DNA of 36,757 nt, from positions 1 through 36,757 of the forward strand of contig JAQGAU010000164.1 of the NCBI GenBank assembly GCA_034698045.1, written 5' to 3'. Positions within the stretch are counted from its first letter, which is position 1. Every line of letters begins with the position of its first letter. Origin of the DNA: Paramacrobiotus richtersi. Taxonomy: Eukaryota; Tardigrada; Eutardigrada; Parachela; Macrobiotidae. The position numbers and the translations under genes were made by a program. Below are positions 1 to 9,616 of this stretch, piece by piece. The notes under the pieces were generated by a model, which saw nothing but the letters and a program-made list of their open reading frames with translations, had not been told where the DNA came from and searched no databases.

Positions 1-150
1 TTGAATTGTTGGTCTGTTACCTCGAGCAGTGTCTTTCACTGATTGTAATGGACGTTAAACCGCAATAAACAAACAAACAAAGGCAGAATGTCTGCCTAGA
101 TCTAGATGCGCAATTTTAATGATGTTTTTTCTTCCGAGACATATGAACTG

Positions 151-687
151 TTATTGTGCTGAAAGCTGTATTAAAGATTCACACCAGCGCTTTGGGTTGT
201 GAGAAATTAATGCGACGCAGCTCGCTCCTAGCGATTCCTGTTCTGATCCACCTGTGGGGTTGTCGGGTAAATATTCGTCCAGCATGTGTTCCATAGACTG
301 ATGCATCGAATCCAGATCATAAACGCTGCGAGACGGGTAGTAAGTTAGCAGCGAAATGTCTTGTAAAACCAAGTTTGGTAACCGAAGCCCCTTTCCAGTG
401 TACGTACTGGTACGCATGCAGTAACTTTTATTTCCTTGAACAGTACAAACCTGGGAAACGATGTATCGCGCTGTGAAGAAGCGAGTGCTTTGAACGGCCC
501 ACCTTTTTAAGCTAAAACGGCCTACGCCCGACCAGTCGAAATGTAAGACCATTTCCCGTCGTGGAAGACAGATCCGTGTGTCAATATGGAGTGTGTTTAC
601 TTTTAGCCGAATCTGTCTGGGTGAGGCCTTTCTTTGTGTTCCATGGGCTACGGAGTGCTGAGACAGTTCCTGCTTAGACGCTACCAC
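151..687 (-). CDS. Unrecognised open frame, possible terminal exon
   Basis: An uninterrupted minus-strand frame of about 178 codons ending in a stop near 151. There is no ATG near its 5' end; the first in-frame Met starts MVLHFDWSGVGRF at about residue 46. A plausible acceptor (tctaagcag) lies about 10 bases inside the open frame, near 673, so this may be the last exon of a gene whose earlier exons lie further right. The protein has mixed composition, a few cysteines and an acidic C-terminal third (SMEHMLDEYLPDNP). I do not recognise the family. The frame is long for chance in this DNA, but no splice partner could be shown, so confidence is low. Confidence 0.3.
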   Translation of the reverse strand: MVASKQELSQHSVAHGTQRKASPRQIRLKVNTLHIDTRICLPRREMVLHFDWSGVGRFSLKRWAVQSTRFFTARYIVSQVCTVQGNKSYCMRTSTYTGKGLRLPNLVLQDISLLTYYPSRSVYDLDSMHQSMEHMLDEYLPDNPTGGSEQESLGASCVALISHNPKRWCESLIQLSAQ

Positions 688-1632
688 ATGCGTTCCGATG
701 ACAAGCTCGTGTGTGACCTACACGCACTTCTACATCCGGGCAACGTCACCTCTTAATTAACGAGCTTTTGTAGCTTATATGACAATGTACCACATTGGAT
801 CAGATGGATCGCCGTGATCAGCCGTATCCCTTCTACAGTTCAATTCCCGGCGCGCCTTCCCGGATTTAACCCGCTGTTCCCAGTAAGTGTTGGCTTAAAT
901 TCTCAACACCCCCAATCTTAAAATCCGGGATTGATACGATTATTACGCATAAGCCCGATTTAGAAATTGACCGCGTTGAATCGGCTCATCCTACCGTTTC
1001 CGAGCAAGTCCCTGAACGTATTTTCCTCCCAGTGAGAGTCACAATCTCCGCACACTCCCATATTCCTTACAGTGTAATACTGAACTATGGCTCGCGTTGT
1101 TGCATTCGGGCACAAATTTTTATACTTTTAAAATTCATTTCAACATTTAGGTCAAAGCATTCTAAGAGGTTGCCATTAGTGACCCTGCAAATATGCTTTT
1201 TGCTCTGCATGGTGAGTCCAGAAAAAGAACAGTCTAAGCATAACATTACGTGTAGCAGATTGTAATGACCGAAATATCAACACGAACAAAAGTTGTTTGT
1301 GCCCTCTTGCATGTCGGATGCTATTGTGCCACTGCATTGGGCATCATTCGAAAGATTAGGTATTTGCTCGAATCAGCTCTTTACAGTGATTGATATTTTC
1401 TTTCACTCAAAGGACGTCGAACAGCCAAAGCAAAGGATCAGCGTAAACAGGCACATGATACATCCCAAATGAATCTCACATGCAATACCCTGTATGTAGG
1501 GTGTGTGTTCTATTCATCGTTGAACACAGTGCAACAGGCGATGTGTTTCAATTGCCTTGGCATGTTATCTAATGTGCGTTTGTAAACAATACTGATGTTG
1601 TTCAGAATGTATATTTCTGAGCTAAAGCTTAA
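688..1632. other. No gene recognised
   Basis: Short frames only (a 77-codon plus-strand frame at 1032-1265 has no ATG and no family signature). I see no RNA gene and no repeat before the MITE that starts at 1633. Confidence 0.5.
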
Positions 1633-1856
1633 CAAGGGAGCTTTTTTGGGCCCCAAATTCAGAGAATCCCAAACTTTTTATGTGGACACAGAACAACCAA
1701 CTGAGCACTGAAAGAATAATTTTGGCTAGAACTGCCCCCCAAAGGCCCAACTGCTTACCAGCAGCCAAACTATTTTTAAACGTTCAGTTACTTGTCCTGT
1801 GTTTGCATAGAAAGATTAAGATTTTTCGGAATTTGGGGCCCAAAAAAGCTCCCTTG
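1633..1856. mobile_element. MITE with near-perfect terminal inverted repeats and TAA target duplication
   Basis: The element starts CAAGGGAGCTTTTTTGGG and ends with the exact reverse complement. The terminal repeats are about 28 bases each with no mismatch seen. It is flanked on both sides by TAA (1630-1632 and 1857-1859). A 3-base TWA target duplication is typical of the PIF/Harbinger superfamily, and the 224-base length with no coding capacity fits a non-autonomous Tourist-type element. The superfamily assignment is inference from the target duplication; the inverted repeats are directly visible. Confidence 0.8.
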
Positions 1857-2337
1857 TAAACGATTCTAACATTCTATTTTATGGAATCTGCAGTGCATCA
1901 GATTAATATTCGGCAGAGACGCCTTGATCCCGGTGATAGCTATCTCGAAGGCTTTAACAATACAGTATATATTGAGAACTCTCTTACGATGCTGGATGTA
2001 GCATGTACGGTACTTTGAATTGTATTCATCCAATCACGTGTCGCGCTCCTCCCTGCTGTATTTCTACCTTGCAACGCATATAACACCATCTGGCGCAAGC
2101 GAAGCTGTGTGCACCGATCCACCACCTGCATGATCCTAGTAATGCTATTTATGTAGTTTTTCCCTTTTACCTTCCGGTTTAGTAGGACAGTCATTAAAGT
2201 CAATTATGAGCACTTCCTGTGTTGTTGTTCGGTTGTGATCCATCTGCTTATTCCCCAATAACATTGAGCACCGCTGCAGTCGGGGATTAAAGTGTCATGT
2301 AATCCAGTTACTTCACAACCGACAGAGTCGTTTTACC
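1857..2337. other. Intergenic, upstream of first GPCR gene
   Basis: No gene recognised. An 87-codon minus-strand frame (1940-2203) has no recognisable domain. The last ~100 bases are probably the 5' flank or untranslated leader of the receptor gene starting at 2338; no clear TATA box was seen. Confidence 0.4.
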
Positions 2338-3345
2338 ATGAACAGCACAACAGACCTTGATTGCGGTACCACTGAAGCATCACAGAAACGAACGTGTAAC
2401 CTTACAGTGGAAGATAACGATGATGGTTTTGAATTCTTCCAAACTCCCGGTTTAAAGCCAACGGTGATATCTGTCTACGCAATAATTCTATTTCTTATTG
2501 TGGTTCTGAATATTGTGGCACTCTTCCAAATCCACAAAGCCAAGACTGCTCTTTCCATTCCATTCAGCATGTATGTGGTTCATTTACTGACGGTCAACAT
2601 AATTGCCAGCATTTTGGATATTCCGTTGGATATCTACGCGCTTCTCAATGATAACCAGTTGAAGTTTACTTTGTGTTCATTCTACCAAGGTATTAACTGG
2701 GGCTTTTTCGGCGTCGTAATTAACTCCCATTTCTTGATTACCATCAACAGATTATGGGCTGTCATTCATCCACACACCTACAGAAAGCTGCACTCGATTC
2801 GTTTTGCAGCACTATCCATTTTGGCGCTGTGGATCTACGTTGCAGTTTGGACTGTACCGGTCTTGACCTATAGAATATTAGTCGCTAAACGCGATGACCA
2901 ATGCGATTTGGATGTTATGGAATCTTCACCTCAAAGCTTATCCATTTCAGCTTGGGAAATTACAATTTTCTCAGTTGTTTACTGTGTCCCGGTTGTTGCT
3001 GTTGTTATTCTGTACCCCGTTATCGAATGGAGACGTCGGCGCATGAGATTTTCACAGAGGAGCCAGTTAAAAGTCCATCCCGATCGTTCGCTGGAAAGCA
3101 CTGCCAAATACACAGAGCAAAGAAACGCTGAATCGAGATCGTTCCGAGCGCTGATGGCTTTAACGGGTAGTATATTGTTCTCGCTGATGCCGTATCTCAT
3201 CTGGGAAGTTATTCAGAACCATGTTGAAGCGAGCGTAAATCGCTGGACTTTTGAGATAATCGATCTGGTTTTGGATTACGTGTGGACTGCACAAGCACTG
3301 CTGGATCCTGTTTTGTTTGTTTTGGTCTTTCGAGCGCGGATATGA
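2338..3345 (+). CDS. Rhodopsin-like G-protein-coupled receptor, divergent (copy 1)
   Basis: A single-exon gene for a 335-residue seven-helix receptor at the plasma membrane. The ATG at 2338 is the first in frame and has a reasonable context (taccATGA). The extracellular N-terminus has potential glycosylation sites (NST at 2, NLT at 21). Approximate helices: TM1 41-65, TM2 78-100, TM3 115-137, TM4 154-176, TM5 205-229, then TM6 and TM7 in the last 80 residues. Cys113 before TM3 and Cys189 in the second extracellular loop would form the usual disulfide. The DRY position reads NRLWA (137-141), TM6 carries FSLMPYLIW in place of CWxP, and TM7 ends LDPVLFVL in place of NPxxY. The third cytoplasmic loop is basic. 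The ligand is unknown. The second receptor at 7039 is a clear paralogue. The family is sure; ligand and subfamily are not. Confidence 0.9.
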   Translation: MNSTTDLDCGTTEASQKRTCNLTVEDNDDGFEFFQTPGLKPTVISVYAIILFLIVVLNIVALFQIHKAKTALSIPFSMYVVHLLTVNIIASILDIPLDIYALLNDNQLKFTLCSFYQGINWGFFGVVINSHFLITINRLWAVIHPHTYRKLHSIRFAALSILALWIYVAVWTVPVLTYRILVAKRDDQCDLDVMESSPQSLSISAWEITIFSVVYCVPVVAVVILYPVIEWRRRRMRFSQRSQLKVHPDRSLESTAKYTEQRNAESRSFRALMALTGSILFSLMPYLIWEVIQNHVEASVNRWTFEIIDLVLDYVWTAQALLDPVLFVLVFRARI

Positions 3346-3582
3346 ACATGTTCGCTACAGCAATAGATTGTTCCACGCCAAGGGAAGTGATACCGGATGT
3401 ATGAATTATTGTGAAGCTGCTGTTTTATGACTGACAAAATGTTCATTCGTATTTCTTCGAGCCATGTGTCAAGTTATGTCTAGTACTAAGCTCAAGCAGA
3501 CGTACATTGCATAGCTTTGAGTATGGATTTATTATACCTATGTACATAATATGGAAACGTTTCTAAATACCCTTTAAAGTAT

Positions 3583-3588
3583 AATAAA
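3583..3588 (+). promoter_or_regulatory. Candidate poly(A) signal for the first GPCR gene
   Basis: AATAAA lies 238 bases after the receptor stop codon, in AT-rich sequence. The position is normal for a short 3' untranslated region. Confidence 0.5.
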
Positions 3589-6226
3589 TCAAACTCTTTA
3601 TGTTGTTGTTCAAACGGCCCAGTCTGGCTGCAGCATCACCATATGACCGCAGTCGTGTTATTTCAAAAGTTAGCTTGTTAATGAGAACCCTGACAGCCTG
3701 AATATCACGGAAGATTGGGTTGACAACTATTTAAATAGAGCAAGCGATTAGAGGAAGAAACGAGCGCAATTTGCACATCATTATTCCAGTTCATCTGTTC
3801 GGTTTCATAGTGCGCTTAGCAGACCGTGGCATTCTTCGAATAAGCGTCATGCGCATTTAGATGTAACATACGTGGAGTTTTACATGCGTATGCCAATCAT
3901 AAAAGGTCAGTGCTAAGATGTCTGAAAGAAGTAGAATCTGGGAGAAAAGAAATCCGCGGTCAACGGAATTTCCTCGACAGCGGGCAAATATGTACAGAAA
4001 TCCGACGAACAAATGGCACATGTGTCTTGGGAACTAGAAAACACAACCAGGGAAACGATCAAGTCGTGCTTTGTCTTTCCGTGTGAAAATTGCTATCGCG
4101 GTTAATTTATTACCATTTCCGGTCTGTTCCCCTATTTATTGCCGCTTTGAACGCCTACATCAAAGGTACATATTGCTACTTTGTTGTCAAAGTTTAAATC
4201 ACGAACCAGCAATCAGCTACATACATGCAAGCCCACAGAGAAGAAACAAATTAAAGATCCGTTCAGCGCAGAAGTTTGTTCAAACTGTACGGCGCATATG
4301 CCAAAGCAATATACTTCCCAAACGTTGACAGGGAGTGCGGCATGCATATGAGCATCGCTATTAGTGACCAATGATCCGAAAGTTGGGTGCATCGCTGCAT
4401 ATTTGTTCTAATTTTCTTCAACTGGATCTACCTTAGCGCTGCCGGCGAAAGTCATTTACGCTATCACAAGAAAGCCTCCTTTCTTTAGTAGTCCGTAATG
4501 TGTCCTCAGTACAAGAATACAGTTTCGATATTCAGCTTCATAAAACCATTAAACAGCATCATTGATAACAAAGGTAATTGAATGCCAAAGGGACTGTTTT
4601 CGACCCGAACAATAACTCGTCACGTATTGAAGCCGAATTCAGGATACACGAGCTCTGCATGGGAGCAATCAGCCAGGCGTTGCCGTTCACGGAAGTTGCT
4701 TTGACCCCTTGAAGCAGGATGTTTCATTGAGCTTTACTACTTTTCGCGATAAACAGCCAGAACTGTTTCTGACCGAGCTACGGATGCCGTAATTAGGCAT
4801 TCATTCACAATTCTGACAACCGGTACAGAACCATCTCTCAAACAATTTTCCCTATAAAAGTGCTCGTTAATAATAATTTTAATGGTTTGTTGTCTTTCCG
4901 CAACGGGACATGGATCCCTTCGAAGGCATCGGACAAACACAGTTCTGTCAATAAACTAGGTAAGTTCACTCGCTGCTGGCGGGCACTGAATGACCAAAGC
5001 GAAGAAAGTACGCATGACAATTTTATAATAATTAATTTTCTAATAATTAATATATTAATTTAGGGCTACCTACCGACAGACCGACACGAAAACCCTTTTG
5101 ACTTGAGCATAGAGGACCTTCGCTTCGGTCGAATATTCGCTCAAAGCAAGCTTCGTCATCAAACGAACGAAGGAAGAAAGTAAGCATGAAGAAGAACCAA
5201 AAGTAGGAAGAAGCAGTTTTAAAGGAGCGAGCGACATTGCCGCACTGGCGGAGATAAAGTGCCAACATGACGGTTTGCCGATGTGTTGCAAACTTACAAA
5301 GCCTGGAATGCGTGAGGCATTCAGCTGCACAATGGTGTGCCGCTACCCGCTCAGAGTTTGTGATCTTGTGCAGCGTGGGCGTGGCAAAAAAGCAGTTTTT
5401 ACTTCCTTTAAGCTTCTGTTGGGGAAGAAAGCGTTCCCATTACGGTGGTTTCAATAGGATAGCTTGGCTGTTGAGATAATGTGCTAATGTAGCTACTCTT
5501 AGACTACAGTTGTTGTGCCTGCAGCTACAATTATTAAACCTGCCCGAGCTGCCTCCTCCCAAATCCCGAGTGGAATAACCATGTGTCCGCTCGGACTTGG
5601 AAACGGCACTGGTACAAATTACATCCGGGTGAGAACCCCGAGAAGCTGTGGGTTGTTCAGTCACCTCGATGGAATACAATTCTGATCACTTCACCCAGTC
5701 TACCACATGTAGAGATTTGTGCGCATTCAAAGCTACTGCCATACAGACAACAACAATAATGACGTAGAAATTCACTGAAATGTCGAAAGCTCGTACGATA
5801 TGATACAAGTACTGTCTGCCTACGAATCCATCAACCTTTCATACCTTATTACCAATCTGAACTCATGTCTAGACGTGCGGTCGAGTGCAAACGTTGTTTC
5901 CATGCGTCGAAGCGAAAATACGTAAAACAAACAATGTATGCATTCAGAAAGCGGCTACCCTTTCTCCATCTTTTGTAAAACACTTTTTGATGTGGCCAAC
6001 GTGCAATATGTATCAGTCAGCTGTTCCTCAAGAACCATCAACATGGCCACTAACGTATTACCCAAAAGCGTCCCGTTTACTTGTGCGTCTTATCTTACAC
6101 ACGTGATAGGGATGCAAAGCGGAAGTGAATACGCAACAAAAGTCGAACTAGCACATCCGGAAGAATGAAACTTCAAGGGCGTTCCGCTCTGTTGAACTTT
6201 TAACAGAGTTCGCTAATTGCAAGACG

Positions 6227-6451
6227 TTATGCTTTCACAGTCTCAAGACCAGCTGTCAGTCCCGTTGTTGTTCTGCAAACTGACTTAATACCGCTCTGCG
6301 CGAAAGCGAGCATCGTCGCGTCAGCCGTGACAAAAACCGGAAACTGCTCCACGAGGTCGTGGATAGATGTTGCACGTACAGAACCGCTATTTTTGAGATT
6401 GGCGTTCATTAGTGTCAGTTGTACAGTAAAGGGATCTTCGATGTTATGCAT
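6227..6451 (-). CDS. Doubtful short open frame
   Basis: An ATG-started minus-strand frame of about 74 codons beginning MHNIEDPFTVQ and ending at a TAA. Its composition is protein-like (amphipathic, few rare residues), but I recognise no domain, signal peptide or splice partner. It could be an exon of an unseen gene or chance. It is reported only because the residue composition is better than that of neighbouring frames. Confidence 0.18.
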   Translation of the reverse strand: MHNIEDPFTVQLTLMNANLKNSGSVRATSIHDLVEQFPVFVTADATMLAFAQSGIKSVCRTTTGLTAGLETVKA

Positions 6452-7038
6452 CATTCTTTGACTGATGATCCCTGATTCTCGGTGATCGAGAAAGGGTAAT
6501 GGCTTGAAAACTAGTTCCTTGTGGTGTAGAGGCGTTTCTTTCCAACCCAGTAAAGGCTGAGTTATGGATTATCACATGATACTAGACGGCGTAGTTACAC
6601 TTGTATTCAGCTGATTGTTTTCCGGGATTTCTGAGCAGTGAACTCTCGGGAATCACCACAGCATGGCTGAACTACCGTCCTGATTATCGGTCTGCACGGA
6701 ACGGTTGTTTGGGATGAACTTCGCCGAAGGCTGATGGTACGGTCCTGATTTAATTCGATCATTAATAATTTCGTCGCTTGACTGGTACATTTCATTGCTT
6801 CCGTGGCAAAAGTCAACCGGAATGATCGATAGATCTGTCACGCTTCCGCAACTGTGCGGTCAACTAATCAAGCCAGTACCTGACGTGTTTGTGATCGTTT
6901 TACGCATAATATTGATCGCCACTCGCAAAACGTGCAAAATCATGGAAGAGATACTTACCACCACTTCCCGATCAGTCCGCATTACTCCACCGCCGCTGCA
7001 CGAATTGTTGTGAGGATCTTTATCATTCCATCGTGAAG

Positions 7039-7980
7039 ATGAACAACACAACGACACAATCTGGAGATTCTGGACTTTTAGCAACATCCAGCGCAAAAGC
7101 TGCAGTGGCGTCTGTTTACGCCACAATTCTTGTCTTGGTTGTTATTTTGAATCTTTTAGCGGTACACTTTGTCTACAAGGTCAACACGGAGCGCTCGTCA
7201 TCGTTTACGATTCACATGGTCCACTTATTCGTCGTCAACATTATCGCCTGTTTAATCGACATCCCATTCGACATACTGGATATTCTTAACAGTGGATACT
7301 TAACGTTTATCGAGTGCGCCATGTATTCTTTCGTCAACTGGGCATTCTACGGCGTCGTGGTTAACTGTCATTTGGTCATCAGTTTAAACAGATTGTGGGC
7401 GATCTTAAGACCATTCTCCTATCGTGGAGTCCATTCTGCCCGGTTTGCAGTTGTATGCTGTGTGATTGTTTGGATCTACGTCCTGGTTTTGGTCGTACCC
7501 ATTTTTATTTACCGGATCGCCAGTGATGCACAGGAGGAGAAATGCCTTCTTGACATAACAAACTTTTCGTCAAAACAGAGTGTATCAATTTCCGCGTGGG
7601 ACACGGCGACATTTATTGTTGTTTTCTTTGTGCCGGTTGTTGGGGTTATCGGTTTGTTCCCTTTTATTGAGTTCAAACGGCGCCAACGAAGGAGAGTGGT
7701 ACAGATCACTCCATCCAACGAGACACCCGGGAAACCCGTCAAAATGAAACCTGTGTCCGATCCACGGGCGTTTCGGCTGTTGATGGCGTTGACGTTTAGT
7801 TTGCTGTTTTCTTGGATGCCGCAGTTGATCTGGGAGTGCACGCAGTACAGGATCGAGCAGCGGCTCGATCGGTCATTGTATGAATTTCTGGATTTAGTTA
7901 TGGATATTGTCTGGACGGCTCAAGCGGCTCTGGATCCGTTACTGTTTATTTTTGTATACCGGCTGAAAATTCGAAACTGA
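7039..7980 (+). CDS. Rhodopsin-like G-protein-coupled receptor, divergent (copy 2)
   Basis: A single-exon gene for a 313-residue seven-helix receptor. The start is set at the ATG at 7039 (MNNTTTQSG), not at the in-frame GTG six bases earlier. There is an N-glycosylation site in the short N-terminus. TM1 is about 22-46, TM2 58-80, TM3 95-117, and the pair Cys93/Cys169 would make the conserved disulfide. The DRY position is NRLWA (117-121), TM6 has FSWMPQLIWE and TM7 has LDPLLFIFVYR. Many segments match the receptor at 2338 closely (VVNIIACLIDIPFDI, WTAQAALDP), so the two are tandem paralogues about 3.7 kb apart on the same strand. Loops and N-terminus have diverged. The ligand is unknown; such lineage-specific sets often act in chemosensory or peptide signalling, which is inference. 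Confidence 0.9.
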   Translation: MNNTTTQSGDSGLLATSSAKAAVASVYATILVLVVILNLLAVHFVYKVNTERSSSFTIHMVHLFVVNIIACLIDIPFDILDILNSGYLTFIECAMYSFVNWAFYGVVVNCHLVISLNRLWAILRPFSYRGVHSARFAVVCCVIVWIYVLVLVVPIFIYRIASDAQEEKCLLDITNFSSKQSVSISAWDTATFIVVFFVPVVGVIGLFPFIEFKRRQRRRVVQITPSNETPGKPVKMKPVSDPRAFRLLMALTFSLLFSWMPQLIWECTQYRIEQRLDRSLYEFLDLVMDIVWTAQAALDPLLFIFVYRLKIRN

Positions 7981-9616
7981 TGTCCGCCATGGGCACTTTT
8001 CGTGAGCAAAGATTGGCTTAGGATGGCTATCGATAACTTGTACGATCTGATCTTGTATGTTCATACTGTTTTCCATAAAGCCCGGATTCATGACCTTCGC
8101 ACACTGCATTCTTGGTTATTCATATAAAATAATAATTATGGACAAATGAGAAGCTAAACATATATACCATTCTACGAAATGGCTCATATCGAGCACTGAA
8201 ACATGGAAAATGATGGAATGGGCACGTGCTTCGAAGCTTTGTCAGAAACTCTTGCAGCTGACCCAGAAAGCTGCGCAGCTGAATAAACTCTTTGGCTTTC
8301 AGTGAGCCAAAATAACTTTCACTGAACTGCTGGTTGACAATGCAAAGCTTACGCATCTTTTTAATTTGGCATGATTACCCGATGAGGTATTGTTGAACTG
8401 CTTGGGCACAGCTTCAGCTAATACCATAACTATGAATTATGATGTTTCATGGTTTGATGAATCCCAATATCAAGATCATATTAATATGCACAAGGTACAT
8501 CACGGTTCACTGCAGCAGGGGCCATTTCTTGCGGAAACGCAAAAAATTTTTGTTTGAAAGCGTTAAAGGTAAATTCAGCTGAATAATATTTGTTCACTCG
8601 CGGTACGGTTTAATATTCGGTTTTCGTCGGACATTTTACAATTTACACAGGTGTTTACTGTGTCTGAAAGTAAAATGTTAAACCGCATGATACTTCAGTT
8701 AAAGAAACTAGTTTTAGGCAACATGTACTGCGCTGAATTGACTTTTTACGGTTGAAATACGTAACTCTAGCTTTACGTGTGTTGAACCCGTGAACAGCTA
8801 ACGCTGCATACTTAGAATACCACTTATCACATTATTAAACCGGTGATCTGCAAATTGGGCTCGTTTATTTCTGAAATCTTATGACTCTGCAGTAGTTGTT
8901 TACCGTTCCTTCACGGTGTTTAAACTGTCAGGCGAAACAGAAATTAGGACCACCTTACGATGAAGGATGATGAATTGAACGAAAACAATACGTGCTAGTC
9001 CTTTTTACCCACTCAGCATGGTTTCCATGCTCCATACGGAGCGGAATCAAGATCCCCGTAAACGAGCGCTTTTTTAGAAAGATAAAGTCGAATACATAAT
9101 TCAAGTCCTATTCAATGCTTTTGGCAACCTTGATTAGATTGTCCACACAGTCCTCATGCAAAAAAGCCGGGTGTGCGTCTCGCAGTGGTTCCTTAGATAA
9201 CAGCGCATTTTGCCCGTCAGAAATGTTTCATGGACGAGGACAGACCTCCGAGGAAATTAATTAGGCTTATGGCCGTAAGCAACTTGACATCCATGTCTGT
9301 AGTATGTACTACAACATCCGAACGCATCTACTCCGTACATATACGTCCCTTTGTGTAGGTTTTGAGATCTAGCGCAAGCCATGGCCCTATGGGATCACTG
9401 TATCCGCTTGTTTTCCCAATCGATCGCCATGTTGTACAGTGTGTTGGCTTTGAGCTAACTATGAGAAAGAAAGTGCAGCTTAGTTTCTCATTGGGAGTGT
9501 GGGACGGTTACCCTCTTCATTGCCGTGTGTTGCGTTCTACGCTGCTTTTACATCGGCTTGGATTTGATTGATTCCGGTTTGTAGACTTTGACTGATTTGG
9601 TGATTTAGCGGGCAAT
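7981..9616. other. Intergenic between GPCR copy 2 and the NDRG gene
   Basis: No gene recognised. Frames of 60-80 codons at 8120-8356 (minus) and 9362-9571 (plus) lack domains and splice support. The last few hundred bases probably include the promoter and leader of the NDRG-family gene; no TATA box was identified. Confidence 0.45.

Larger units (their letters stand above)
3346..7038. other. Long gene-poor interval between the two GPCR genes
   Basis: About 3.7 kb with no confident gene. It contains an AT-rich tract with repeated TAATTAAT-type motifs at about 5025-5062 and many frames of 60-90 codons on both strands without splice support or domains. The only frames that look protein-like are at 6227-6454 (minus, listed separately) and about 5885-6168 (plus, two overlapping frames, not supported). 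There is no RNA gene or inverted-repeat element that I could see. Confidence 0.4.

Noticed and set aside
2901-3200. Overlapping frames on both strands inside the first GPCR gene
   Set aside because: Shadows of the 335-codon receptor frame.
5885-6168. Two overlapping plus-strand frames of 73-76 codons
   Set aside because: No domain, no splice sites in phase, and the two frames compete with each other.
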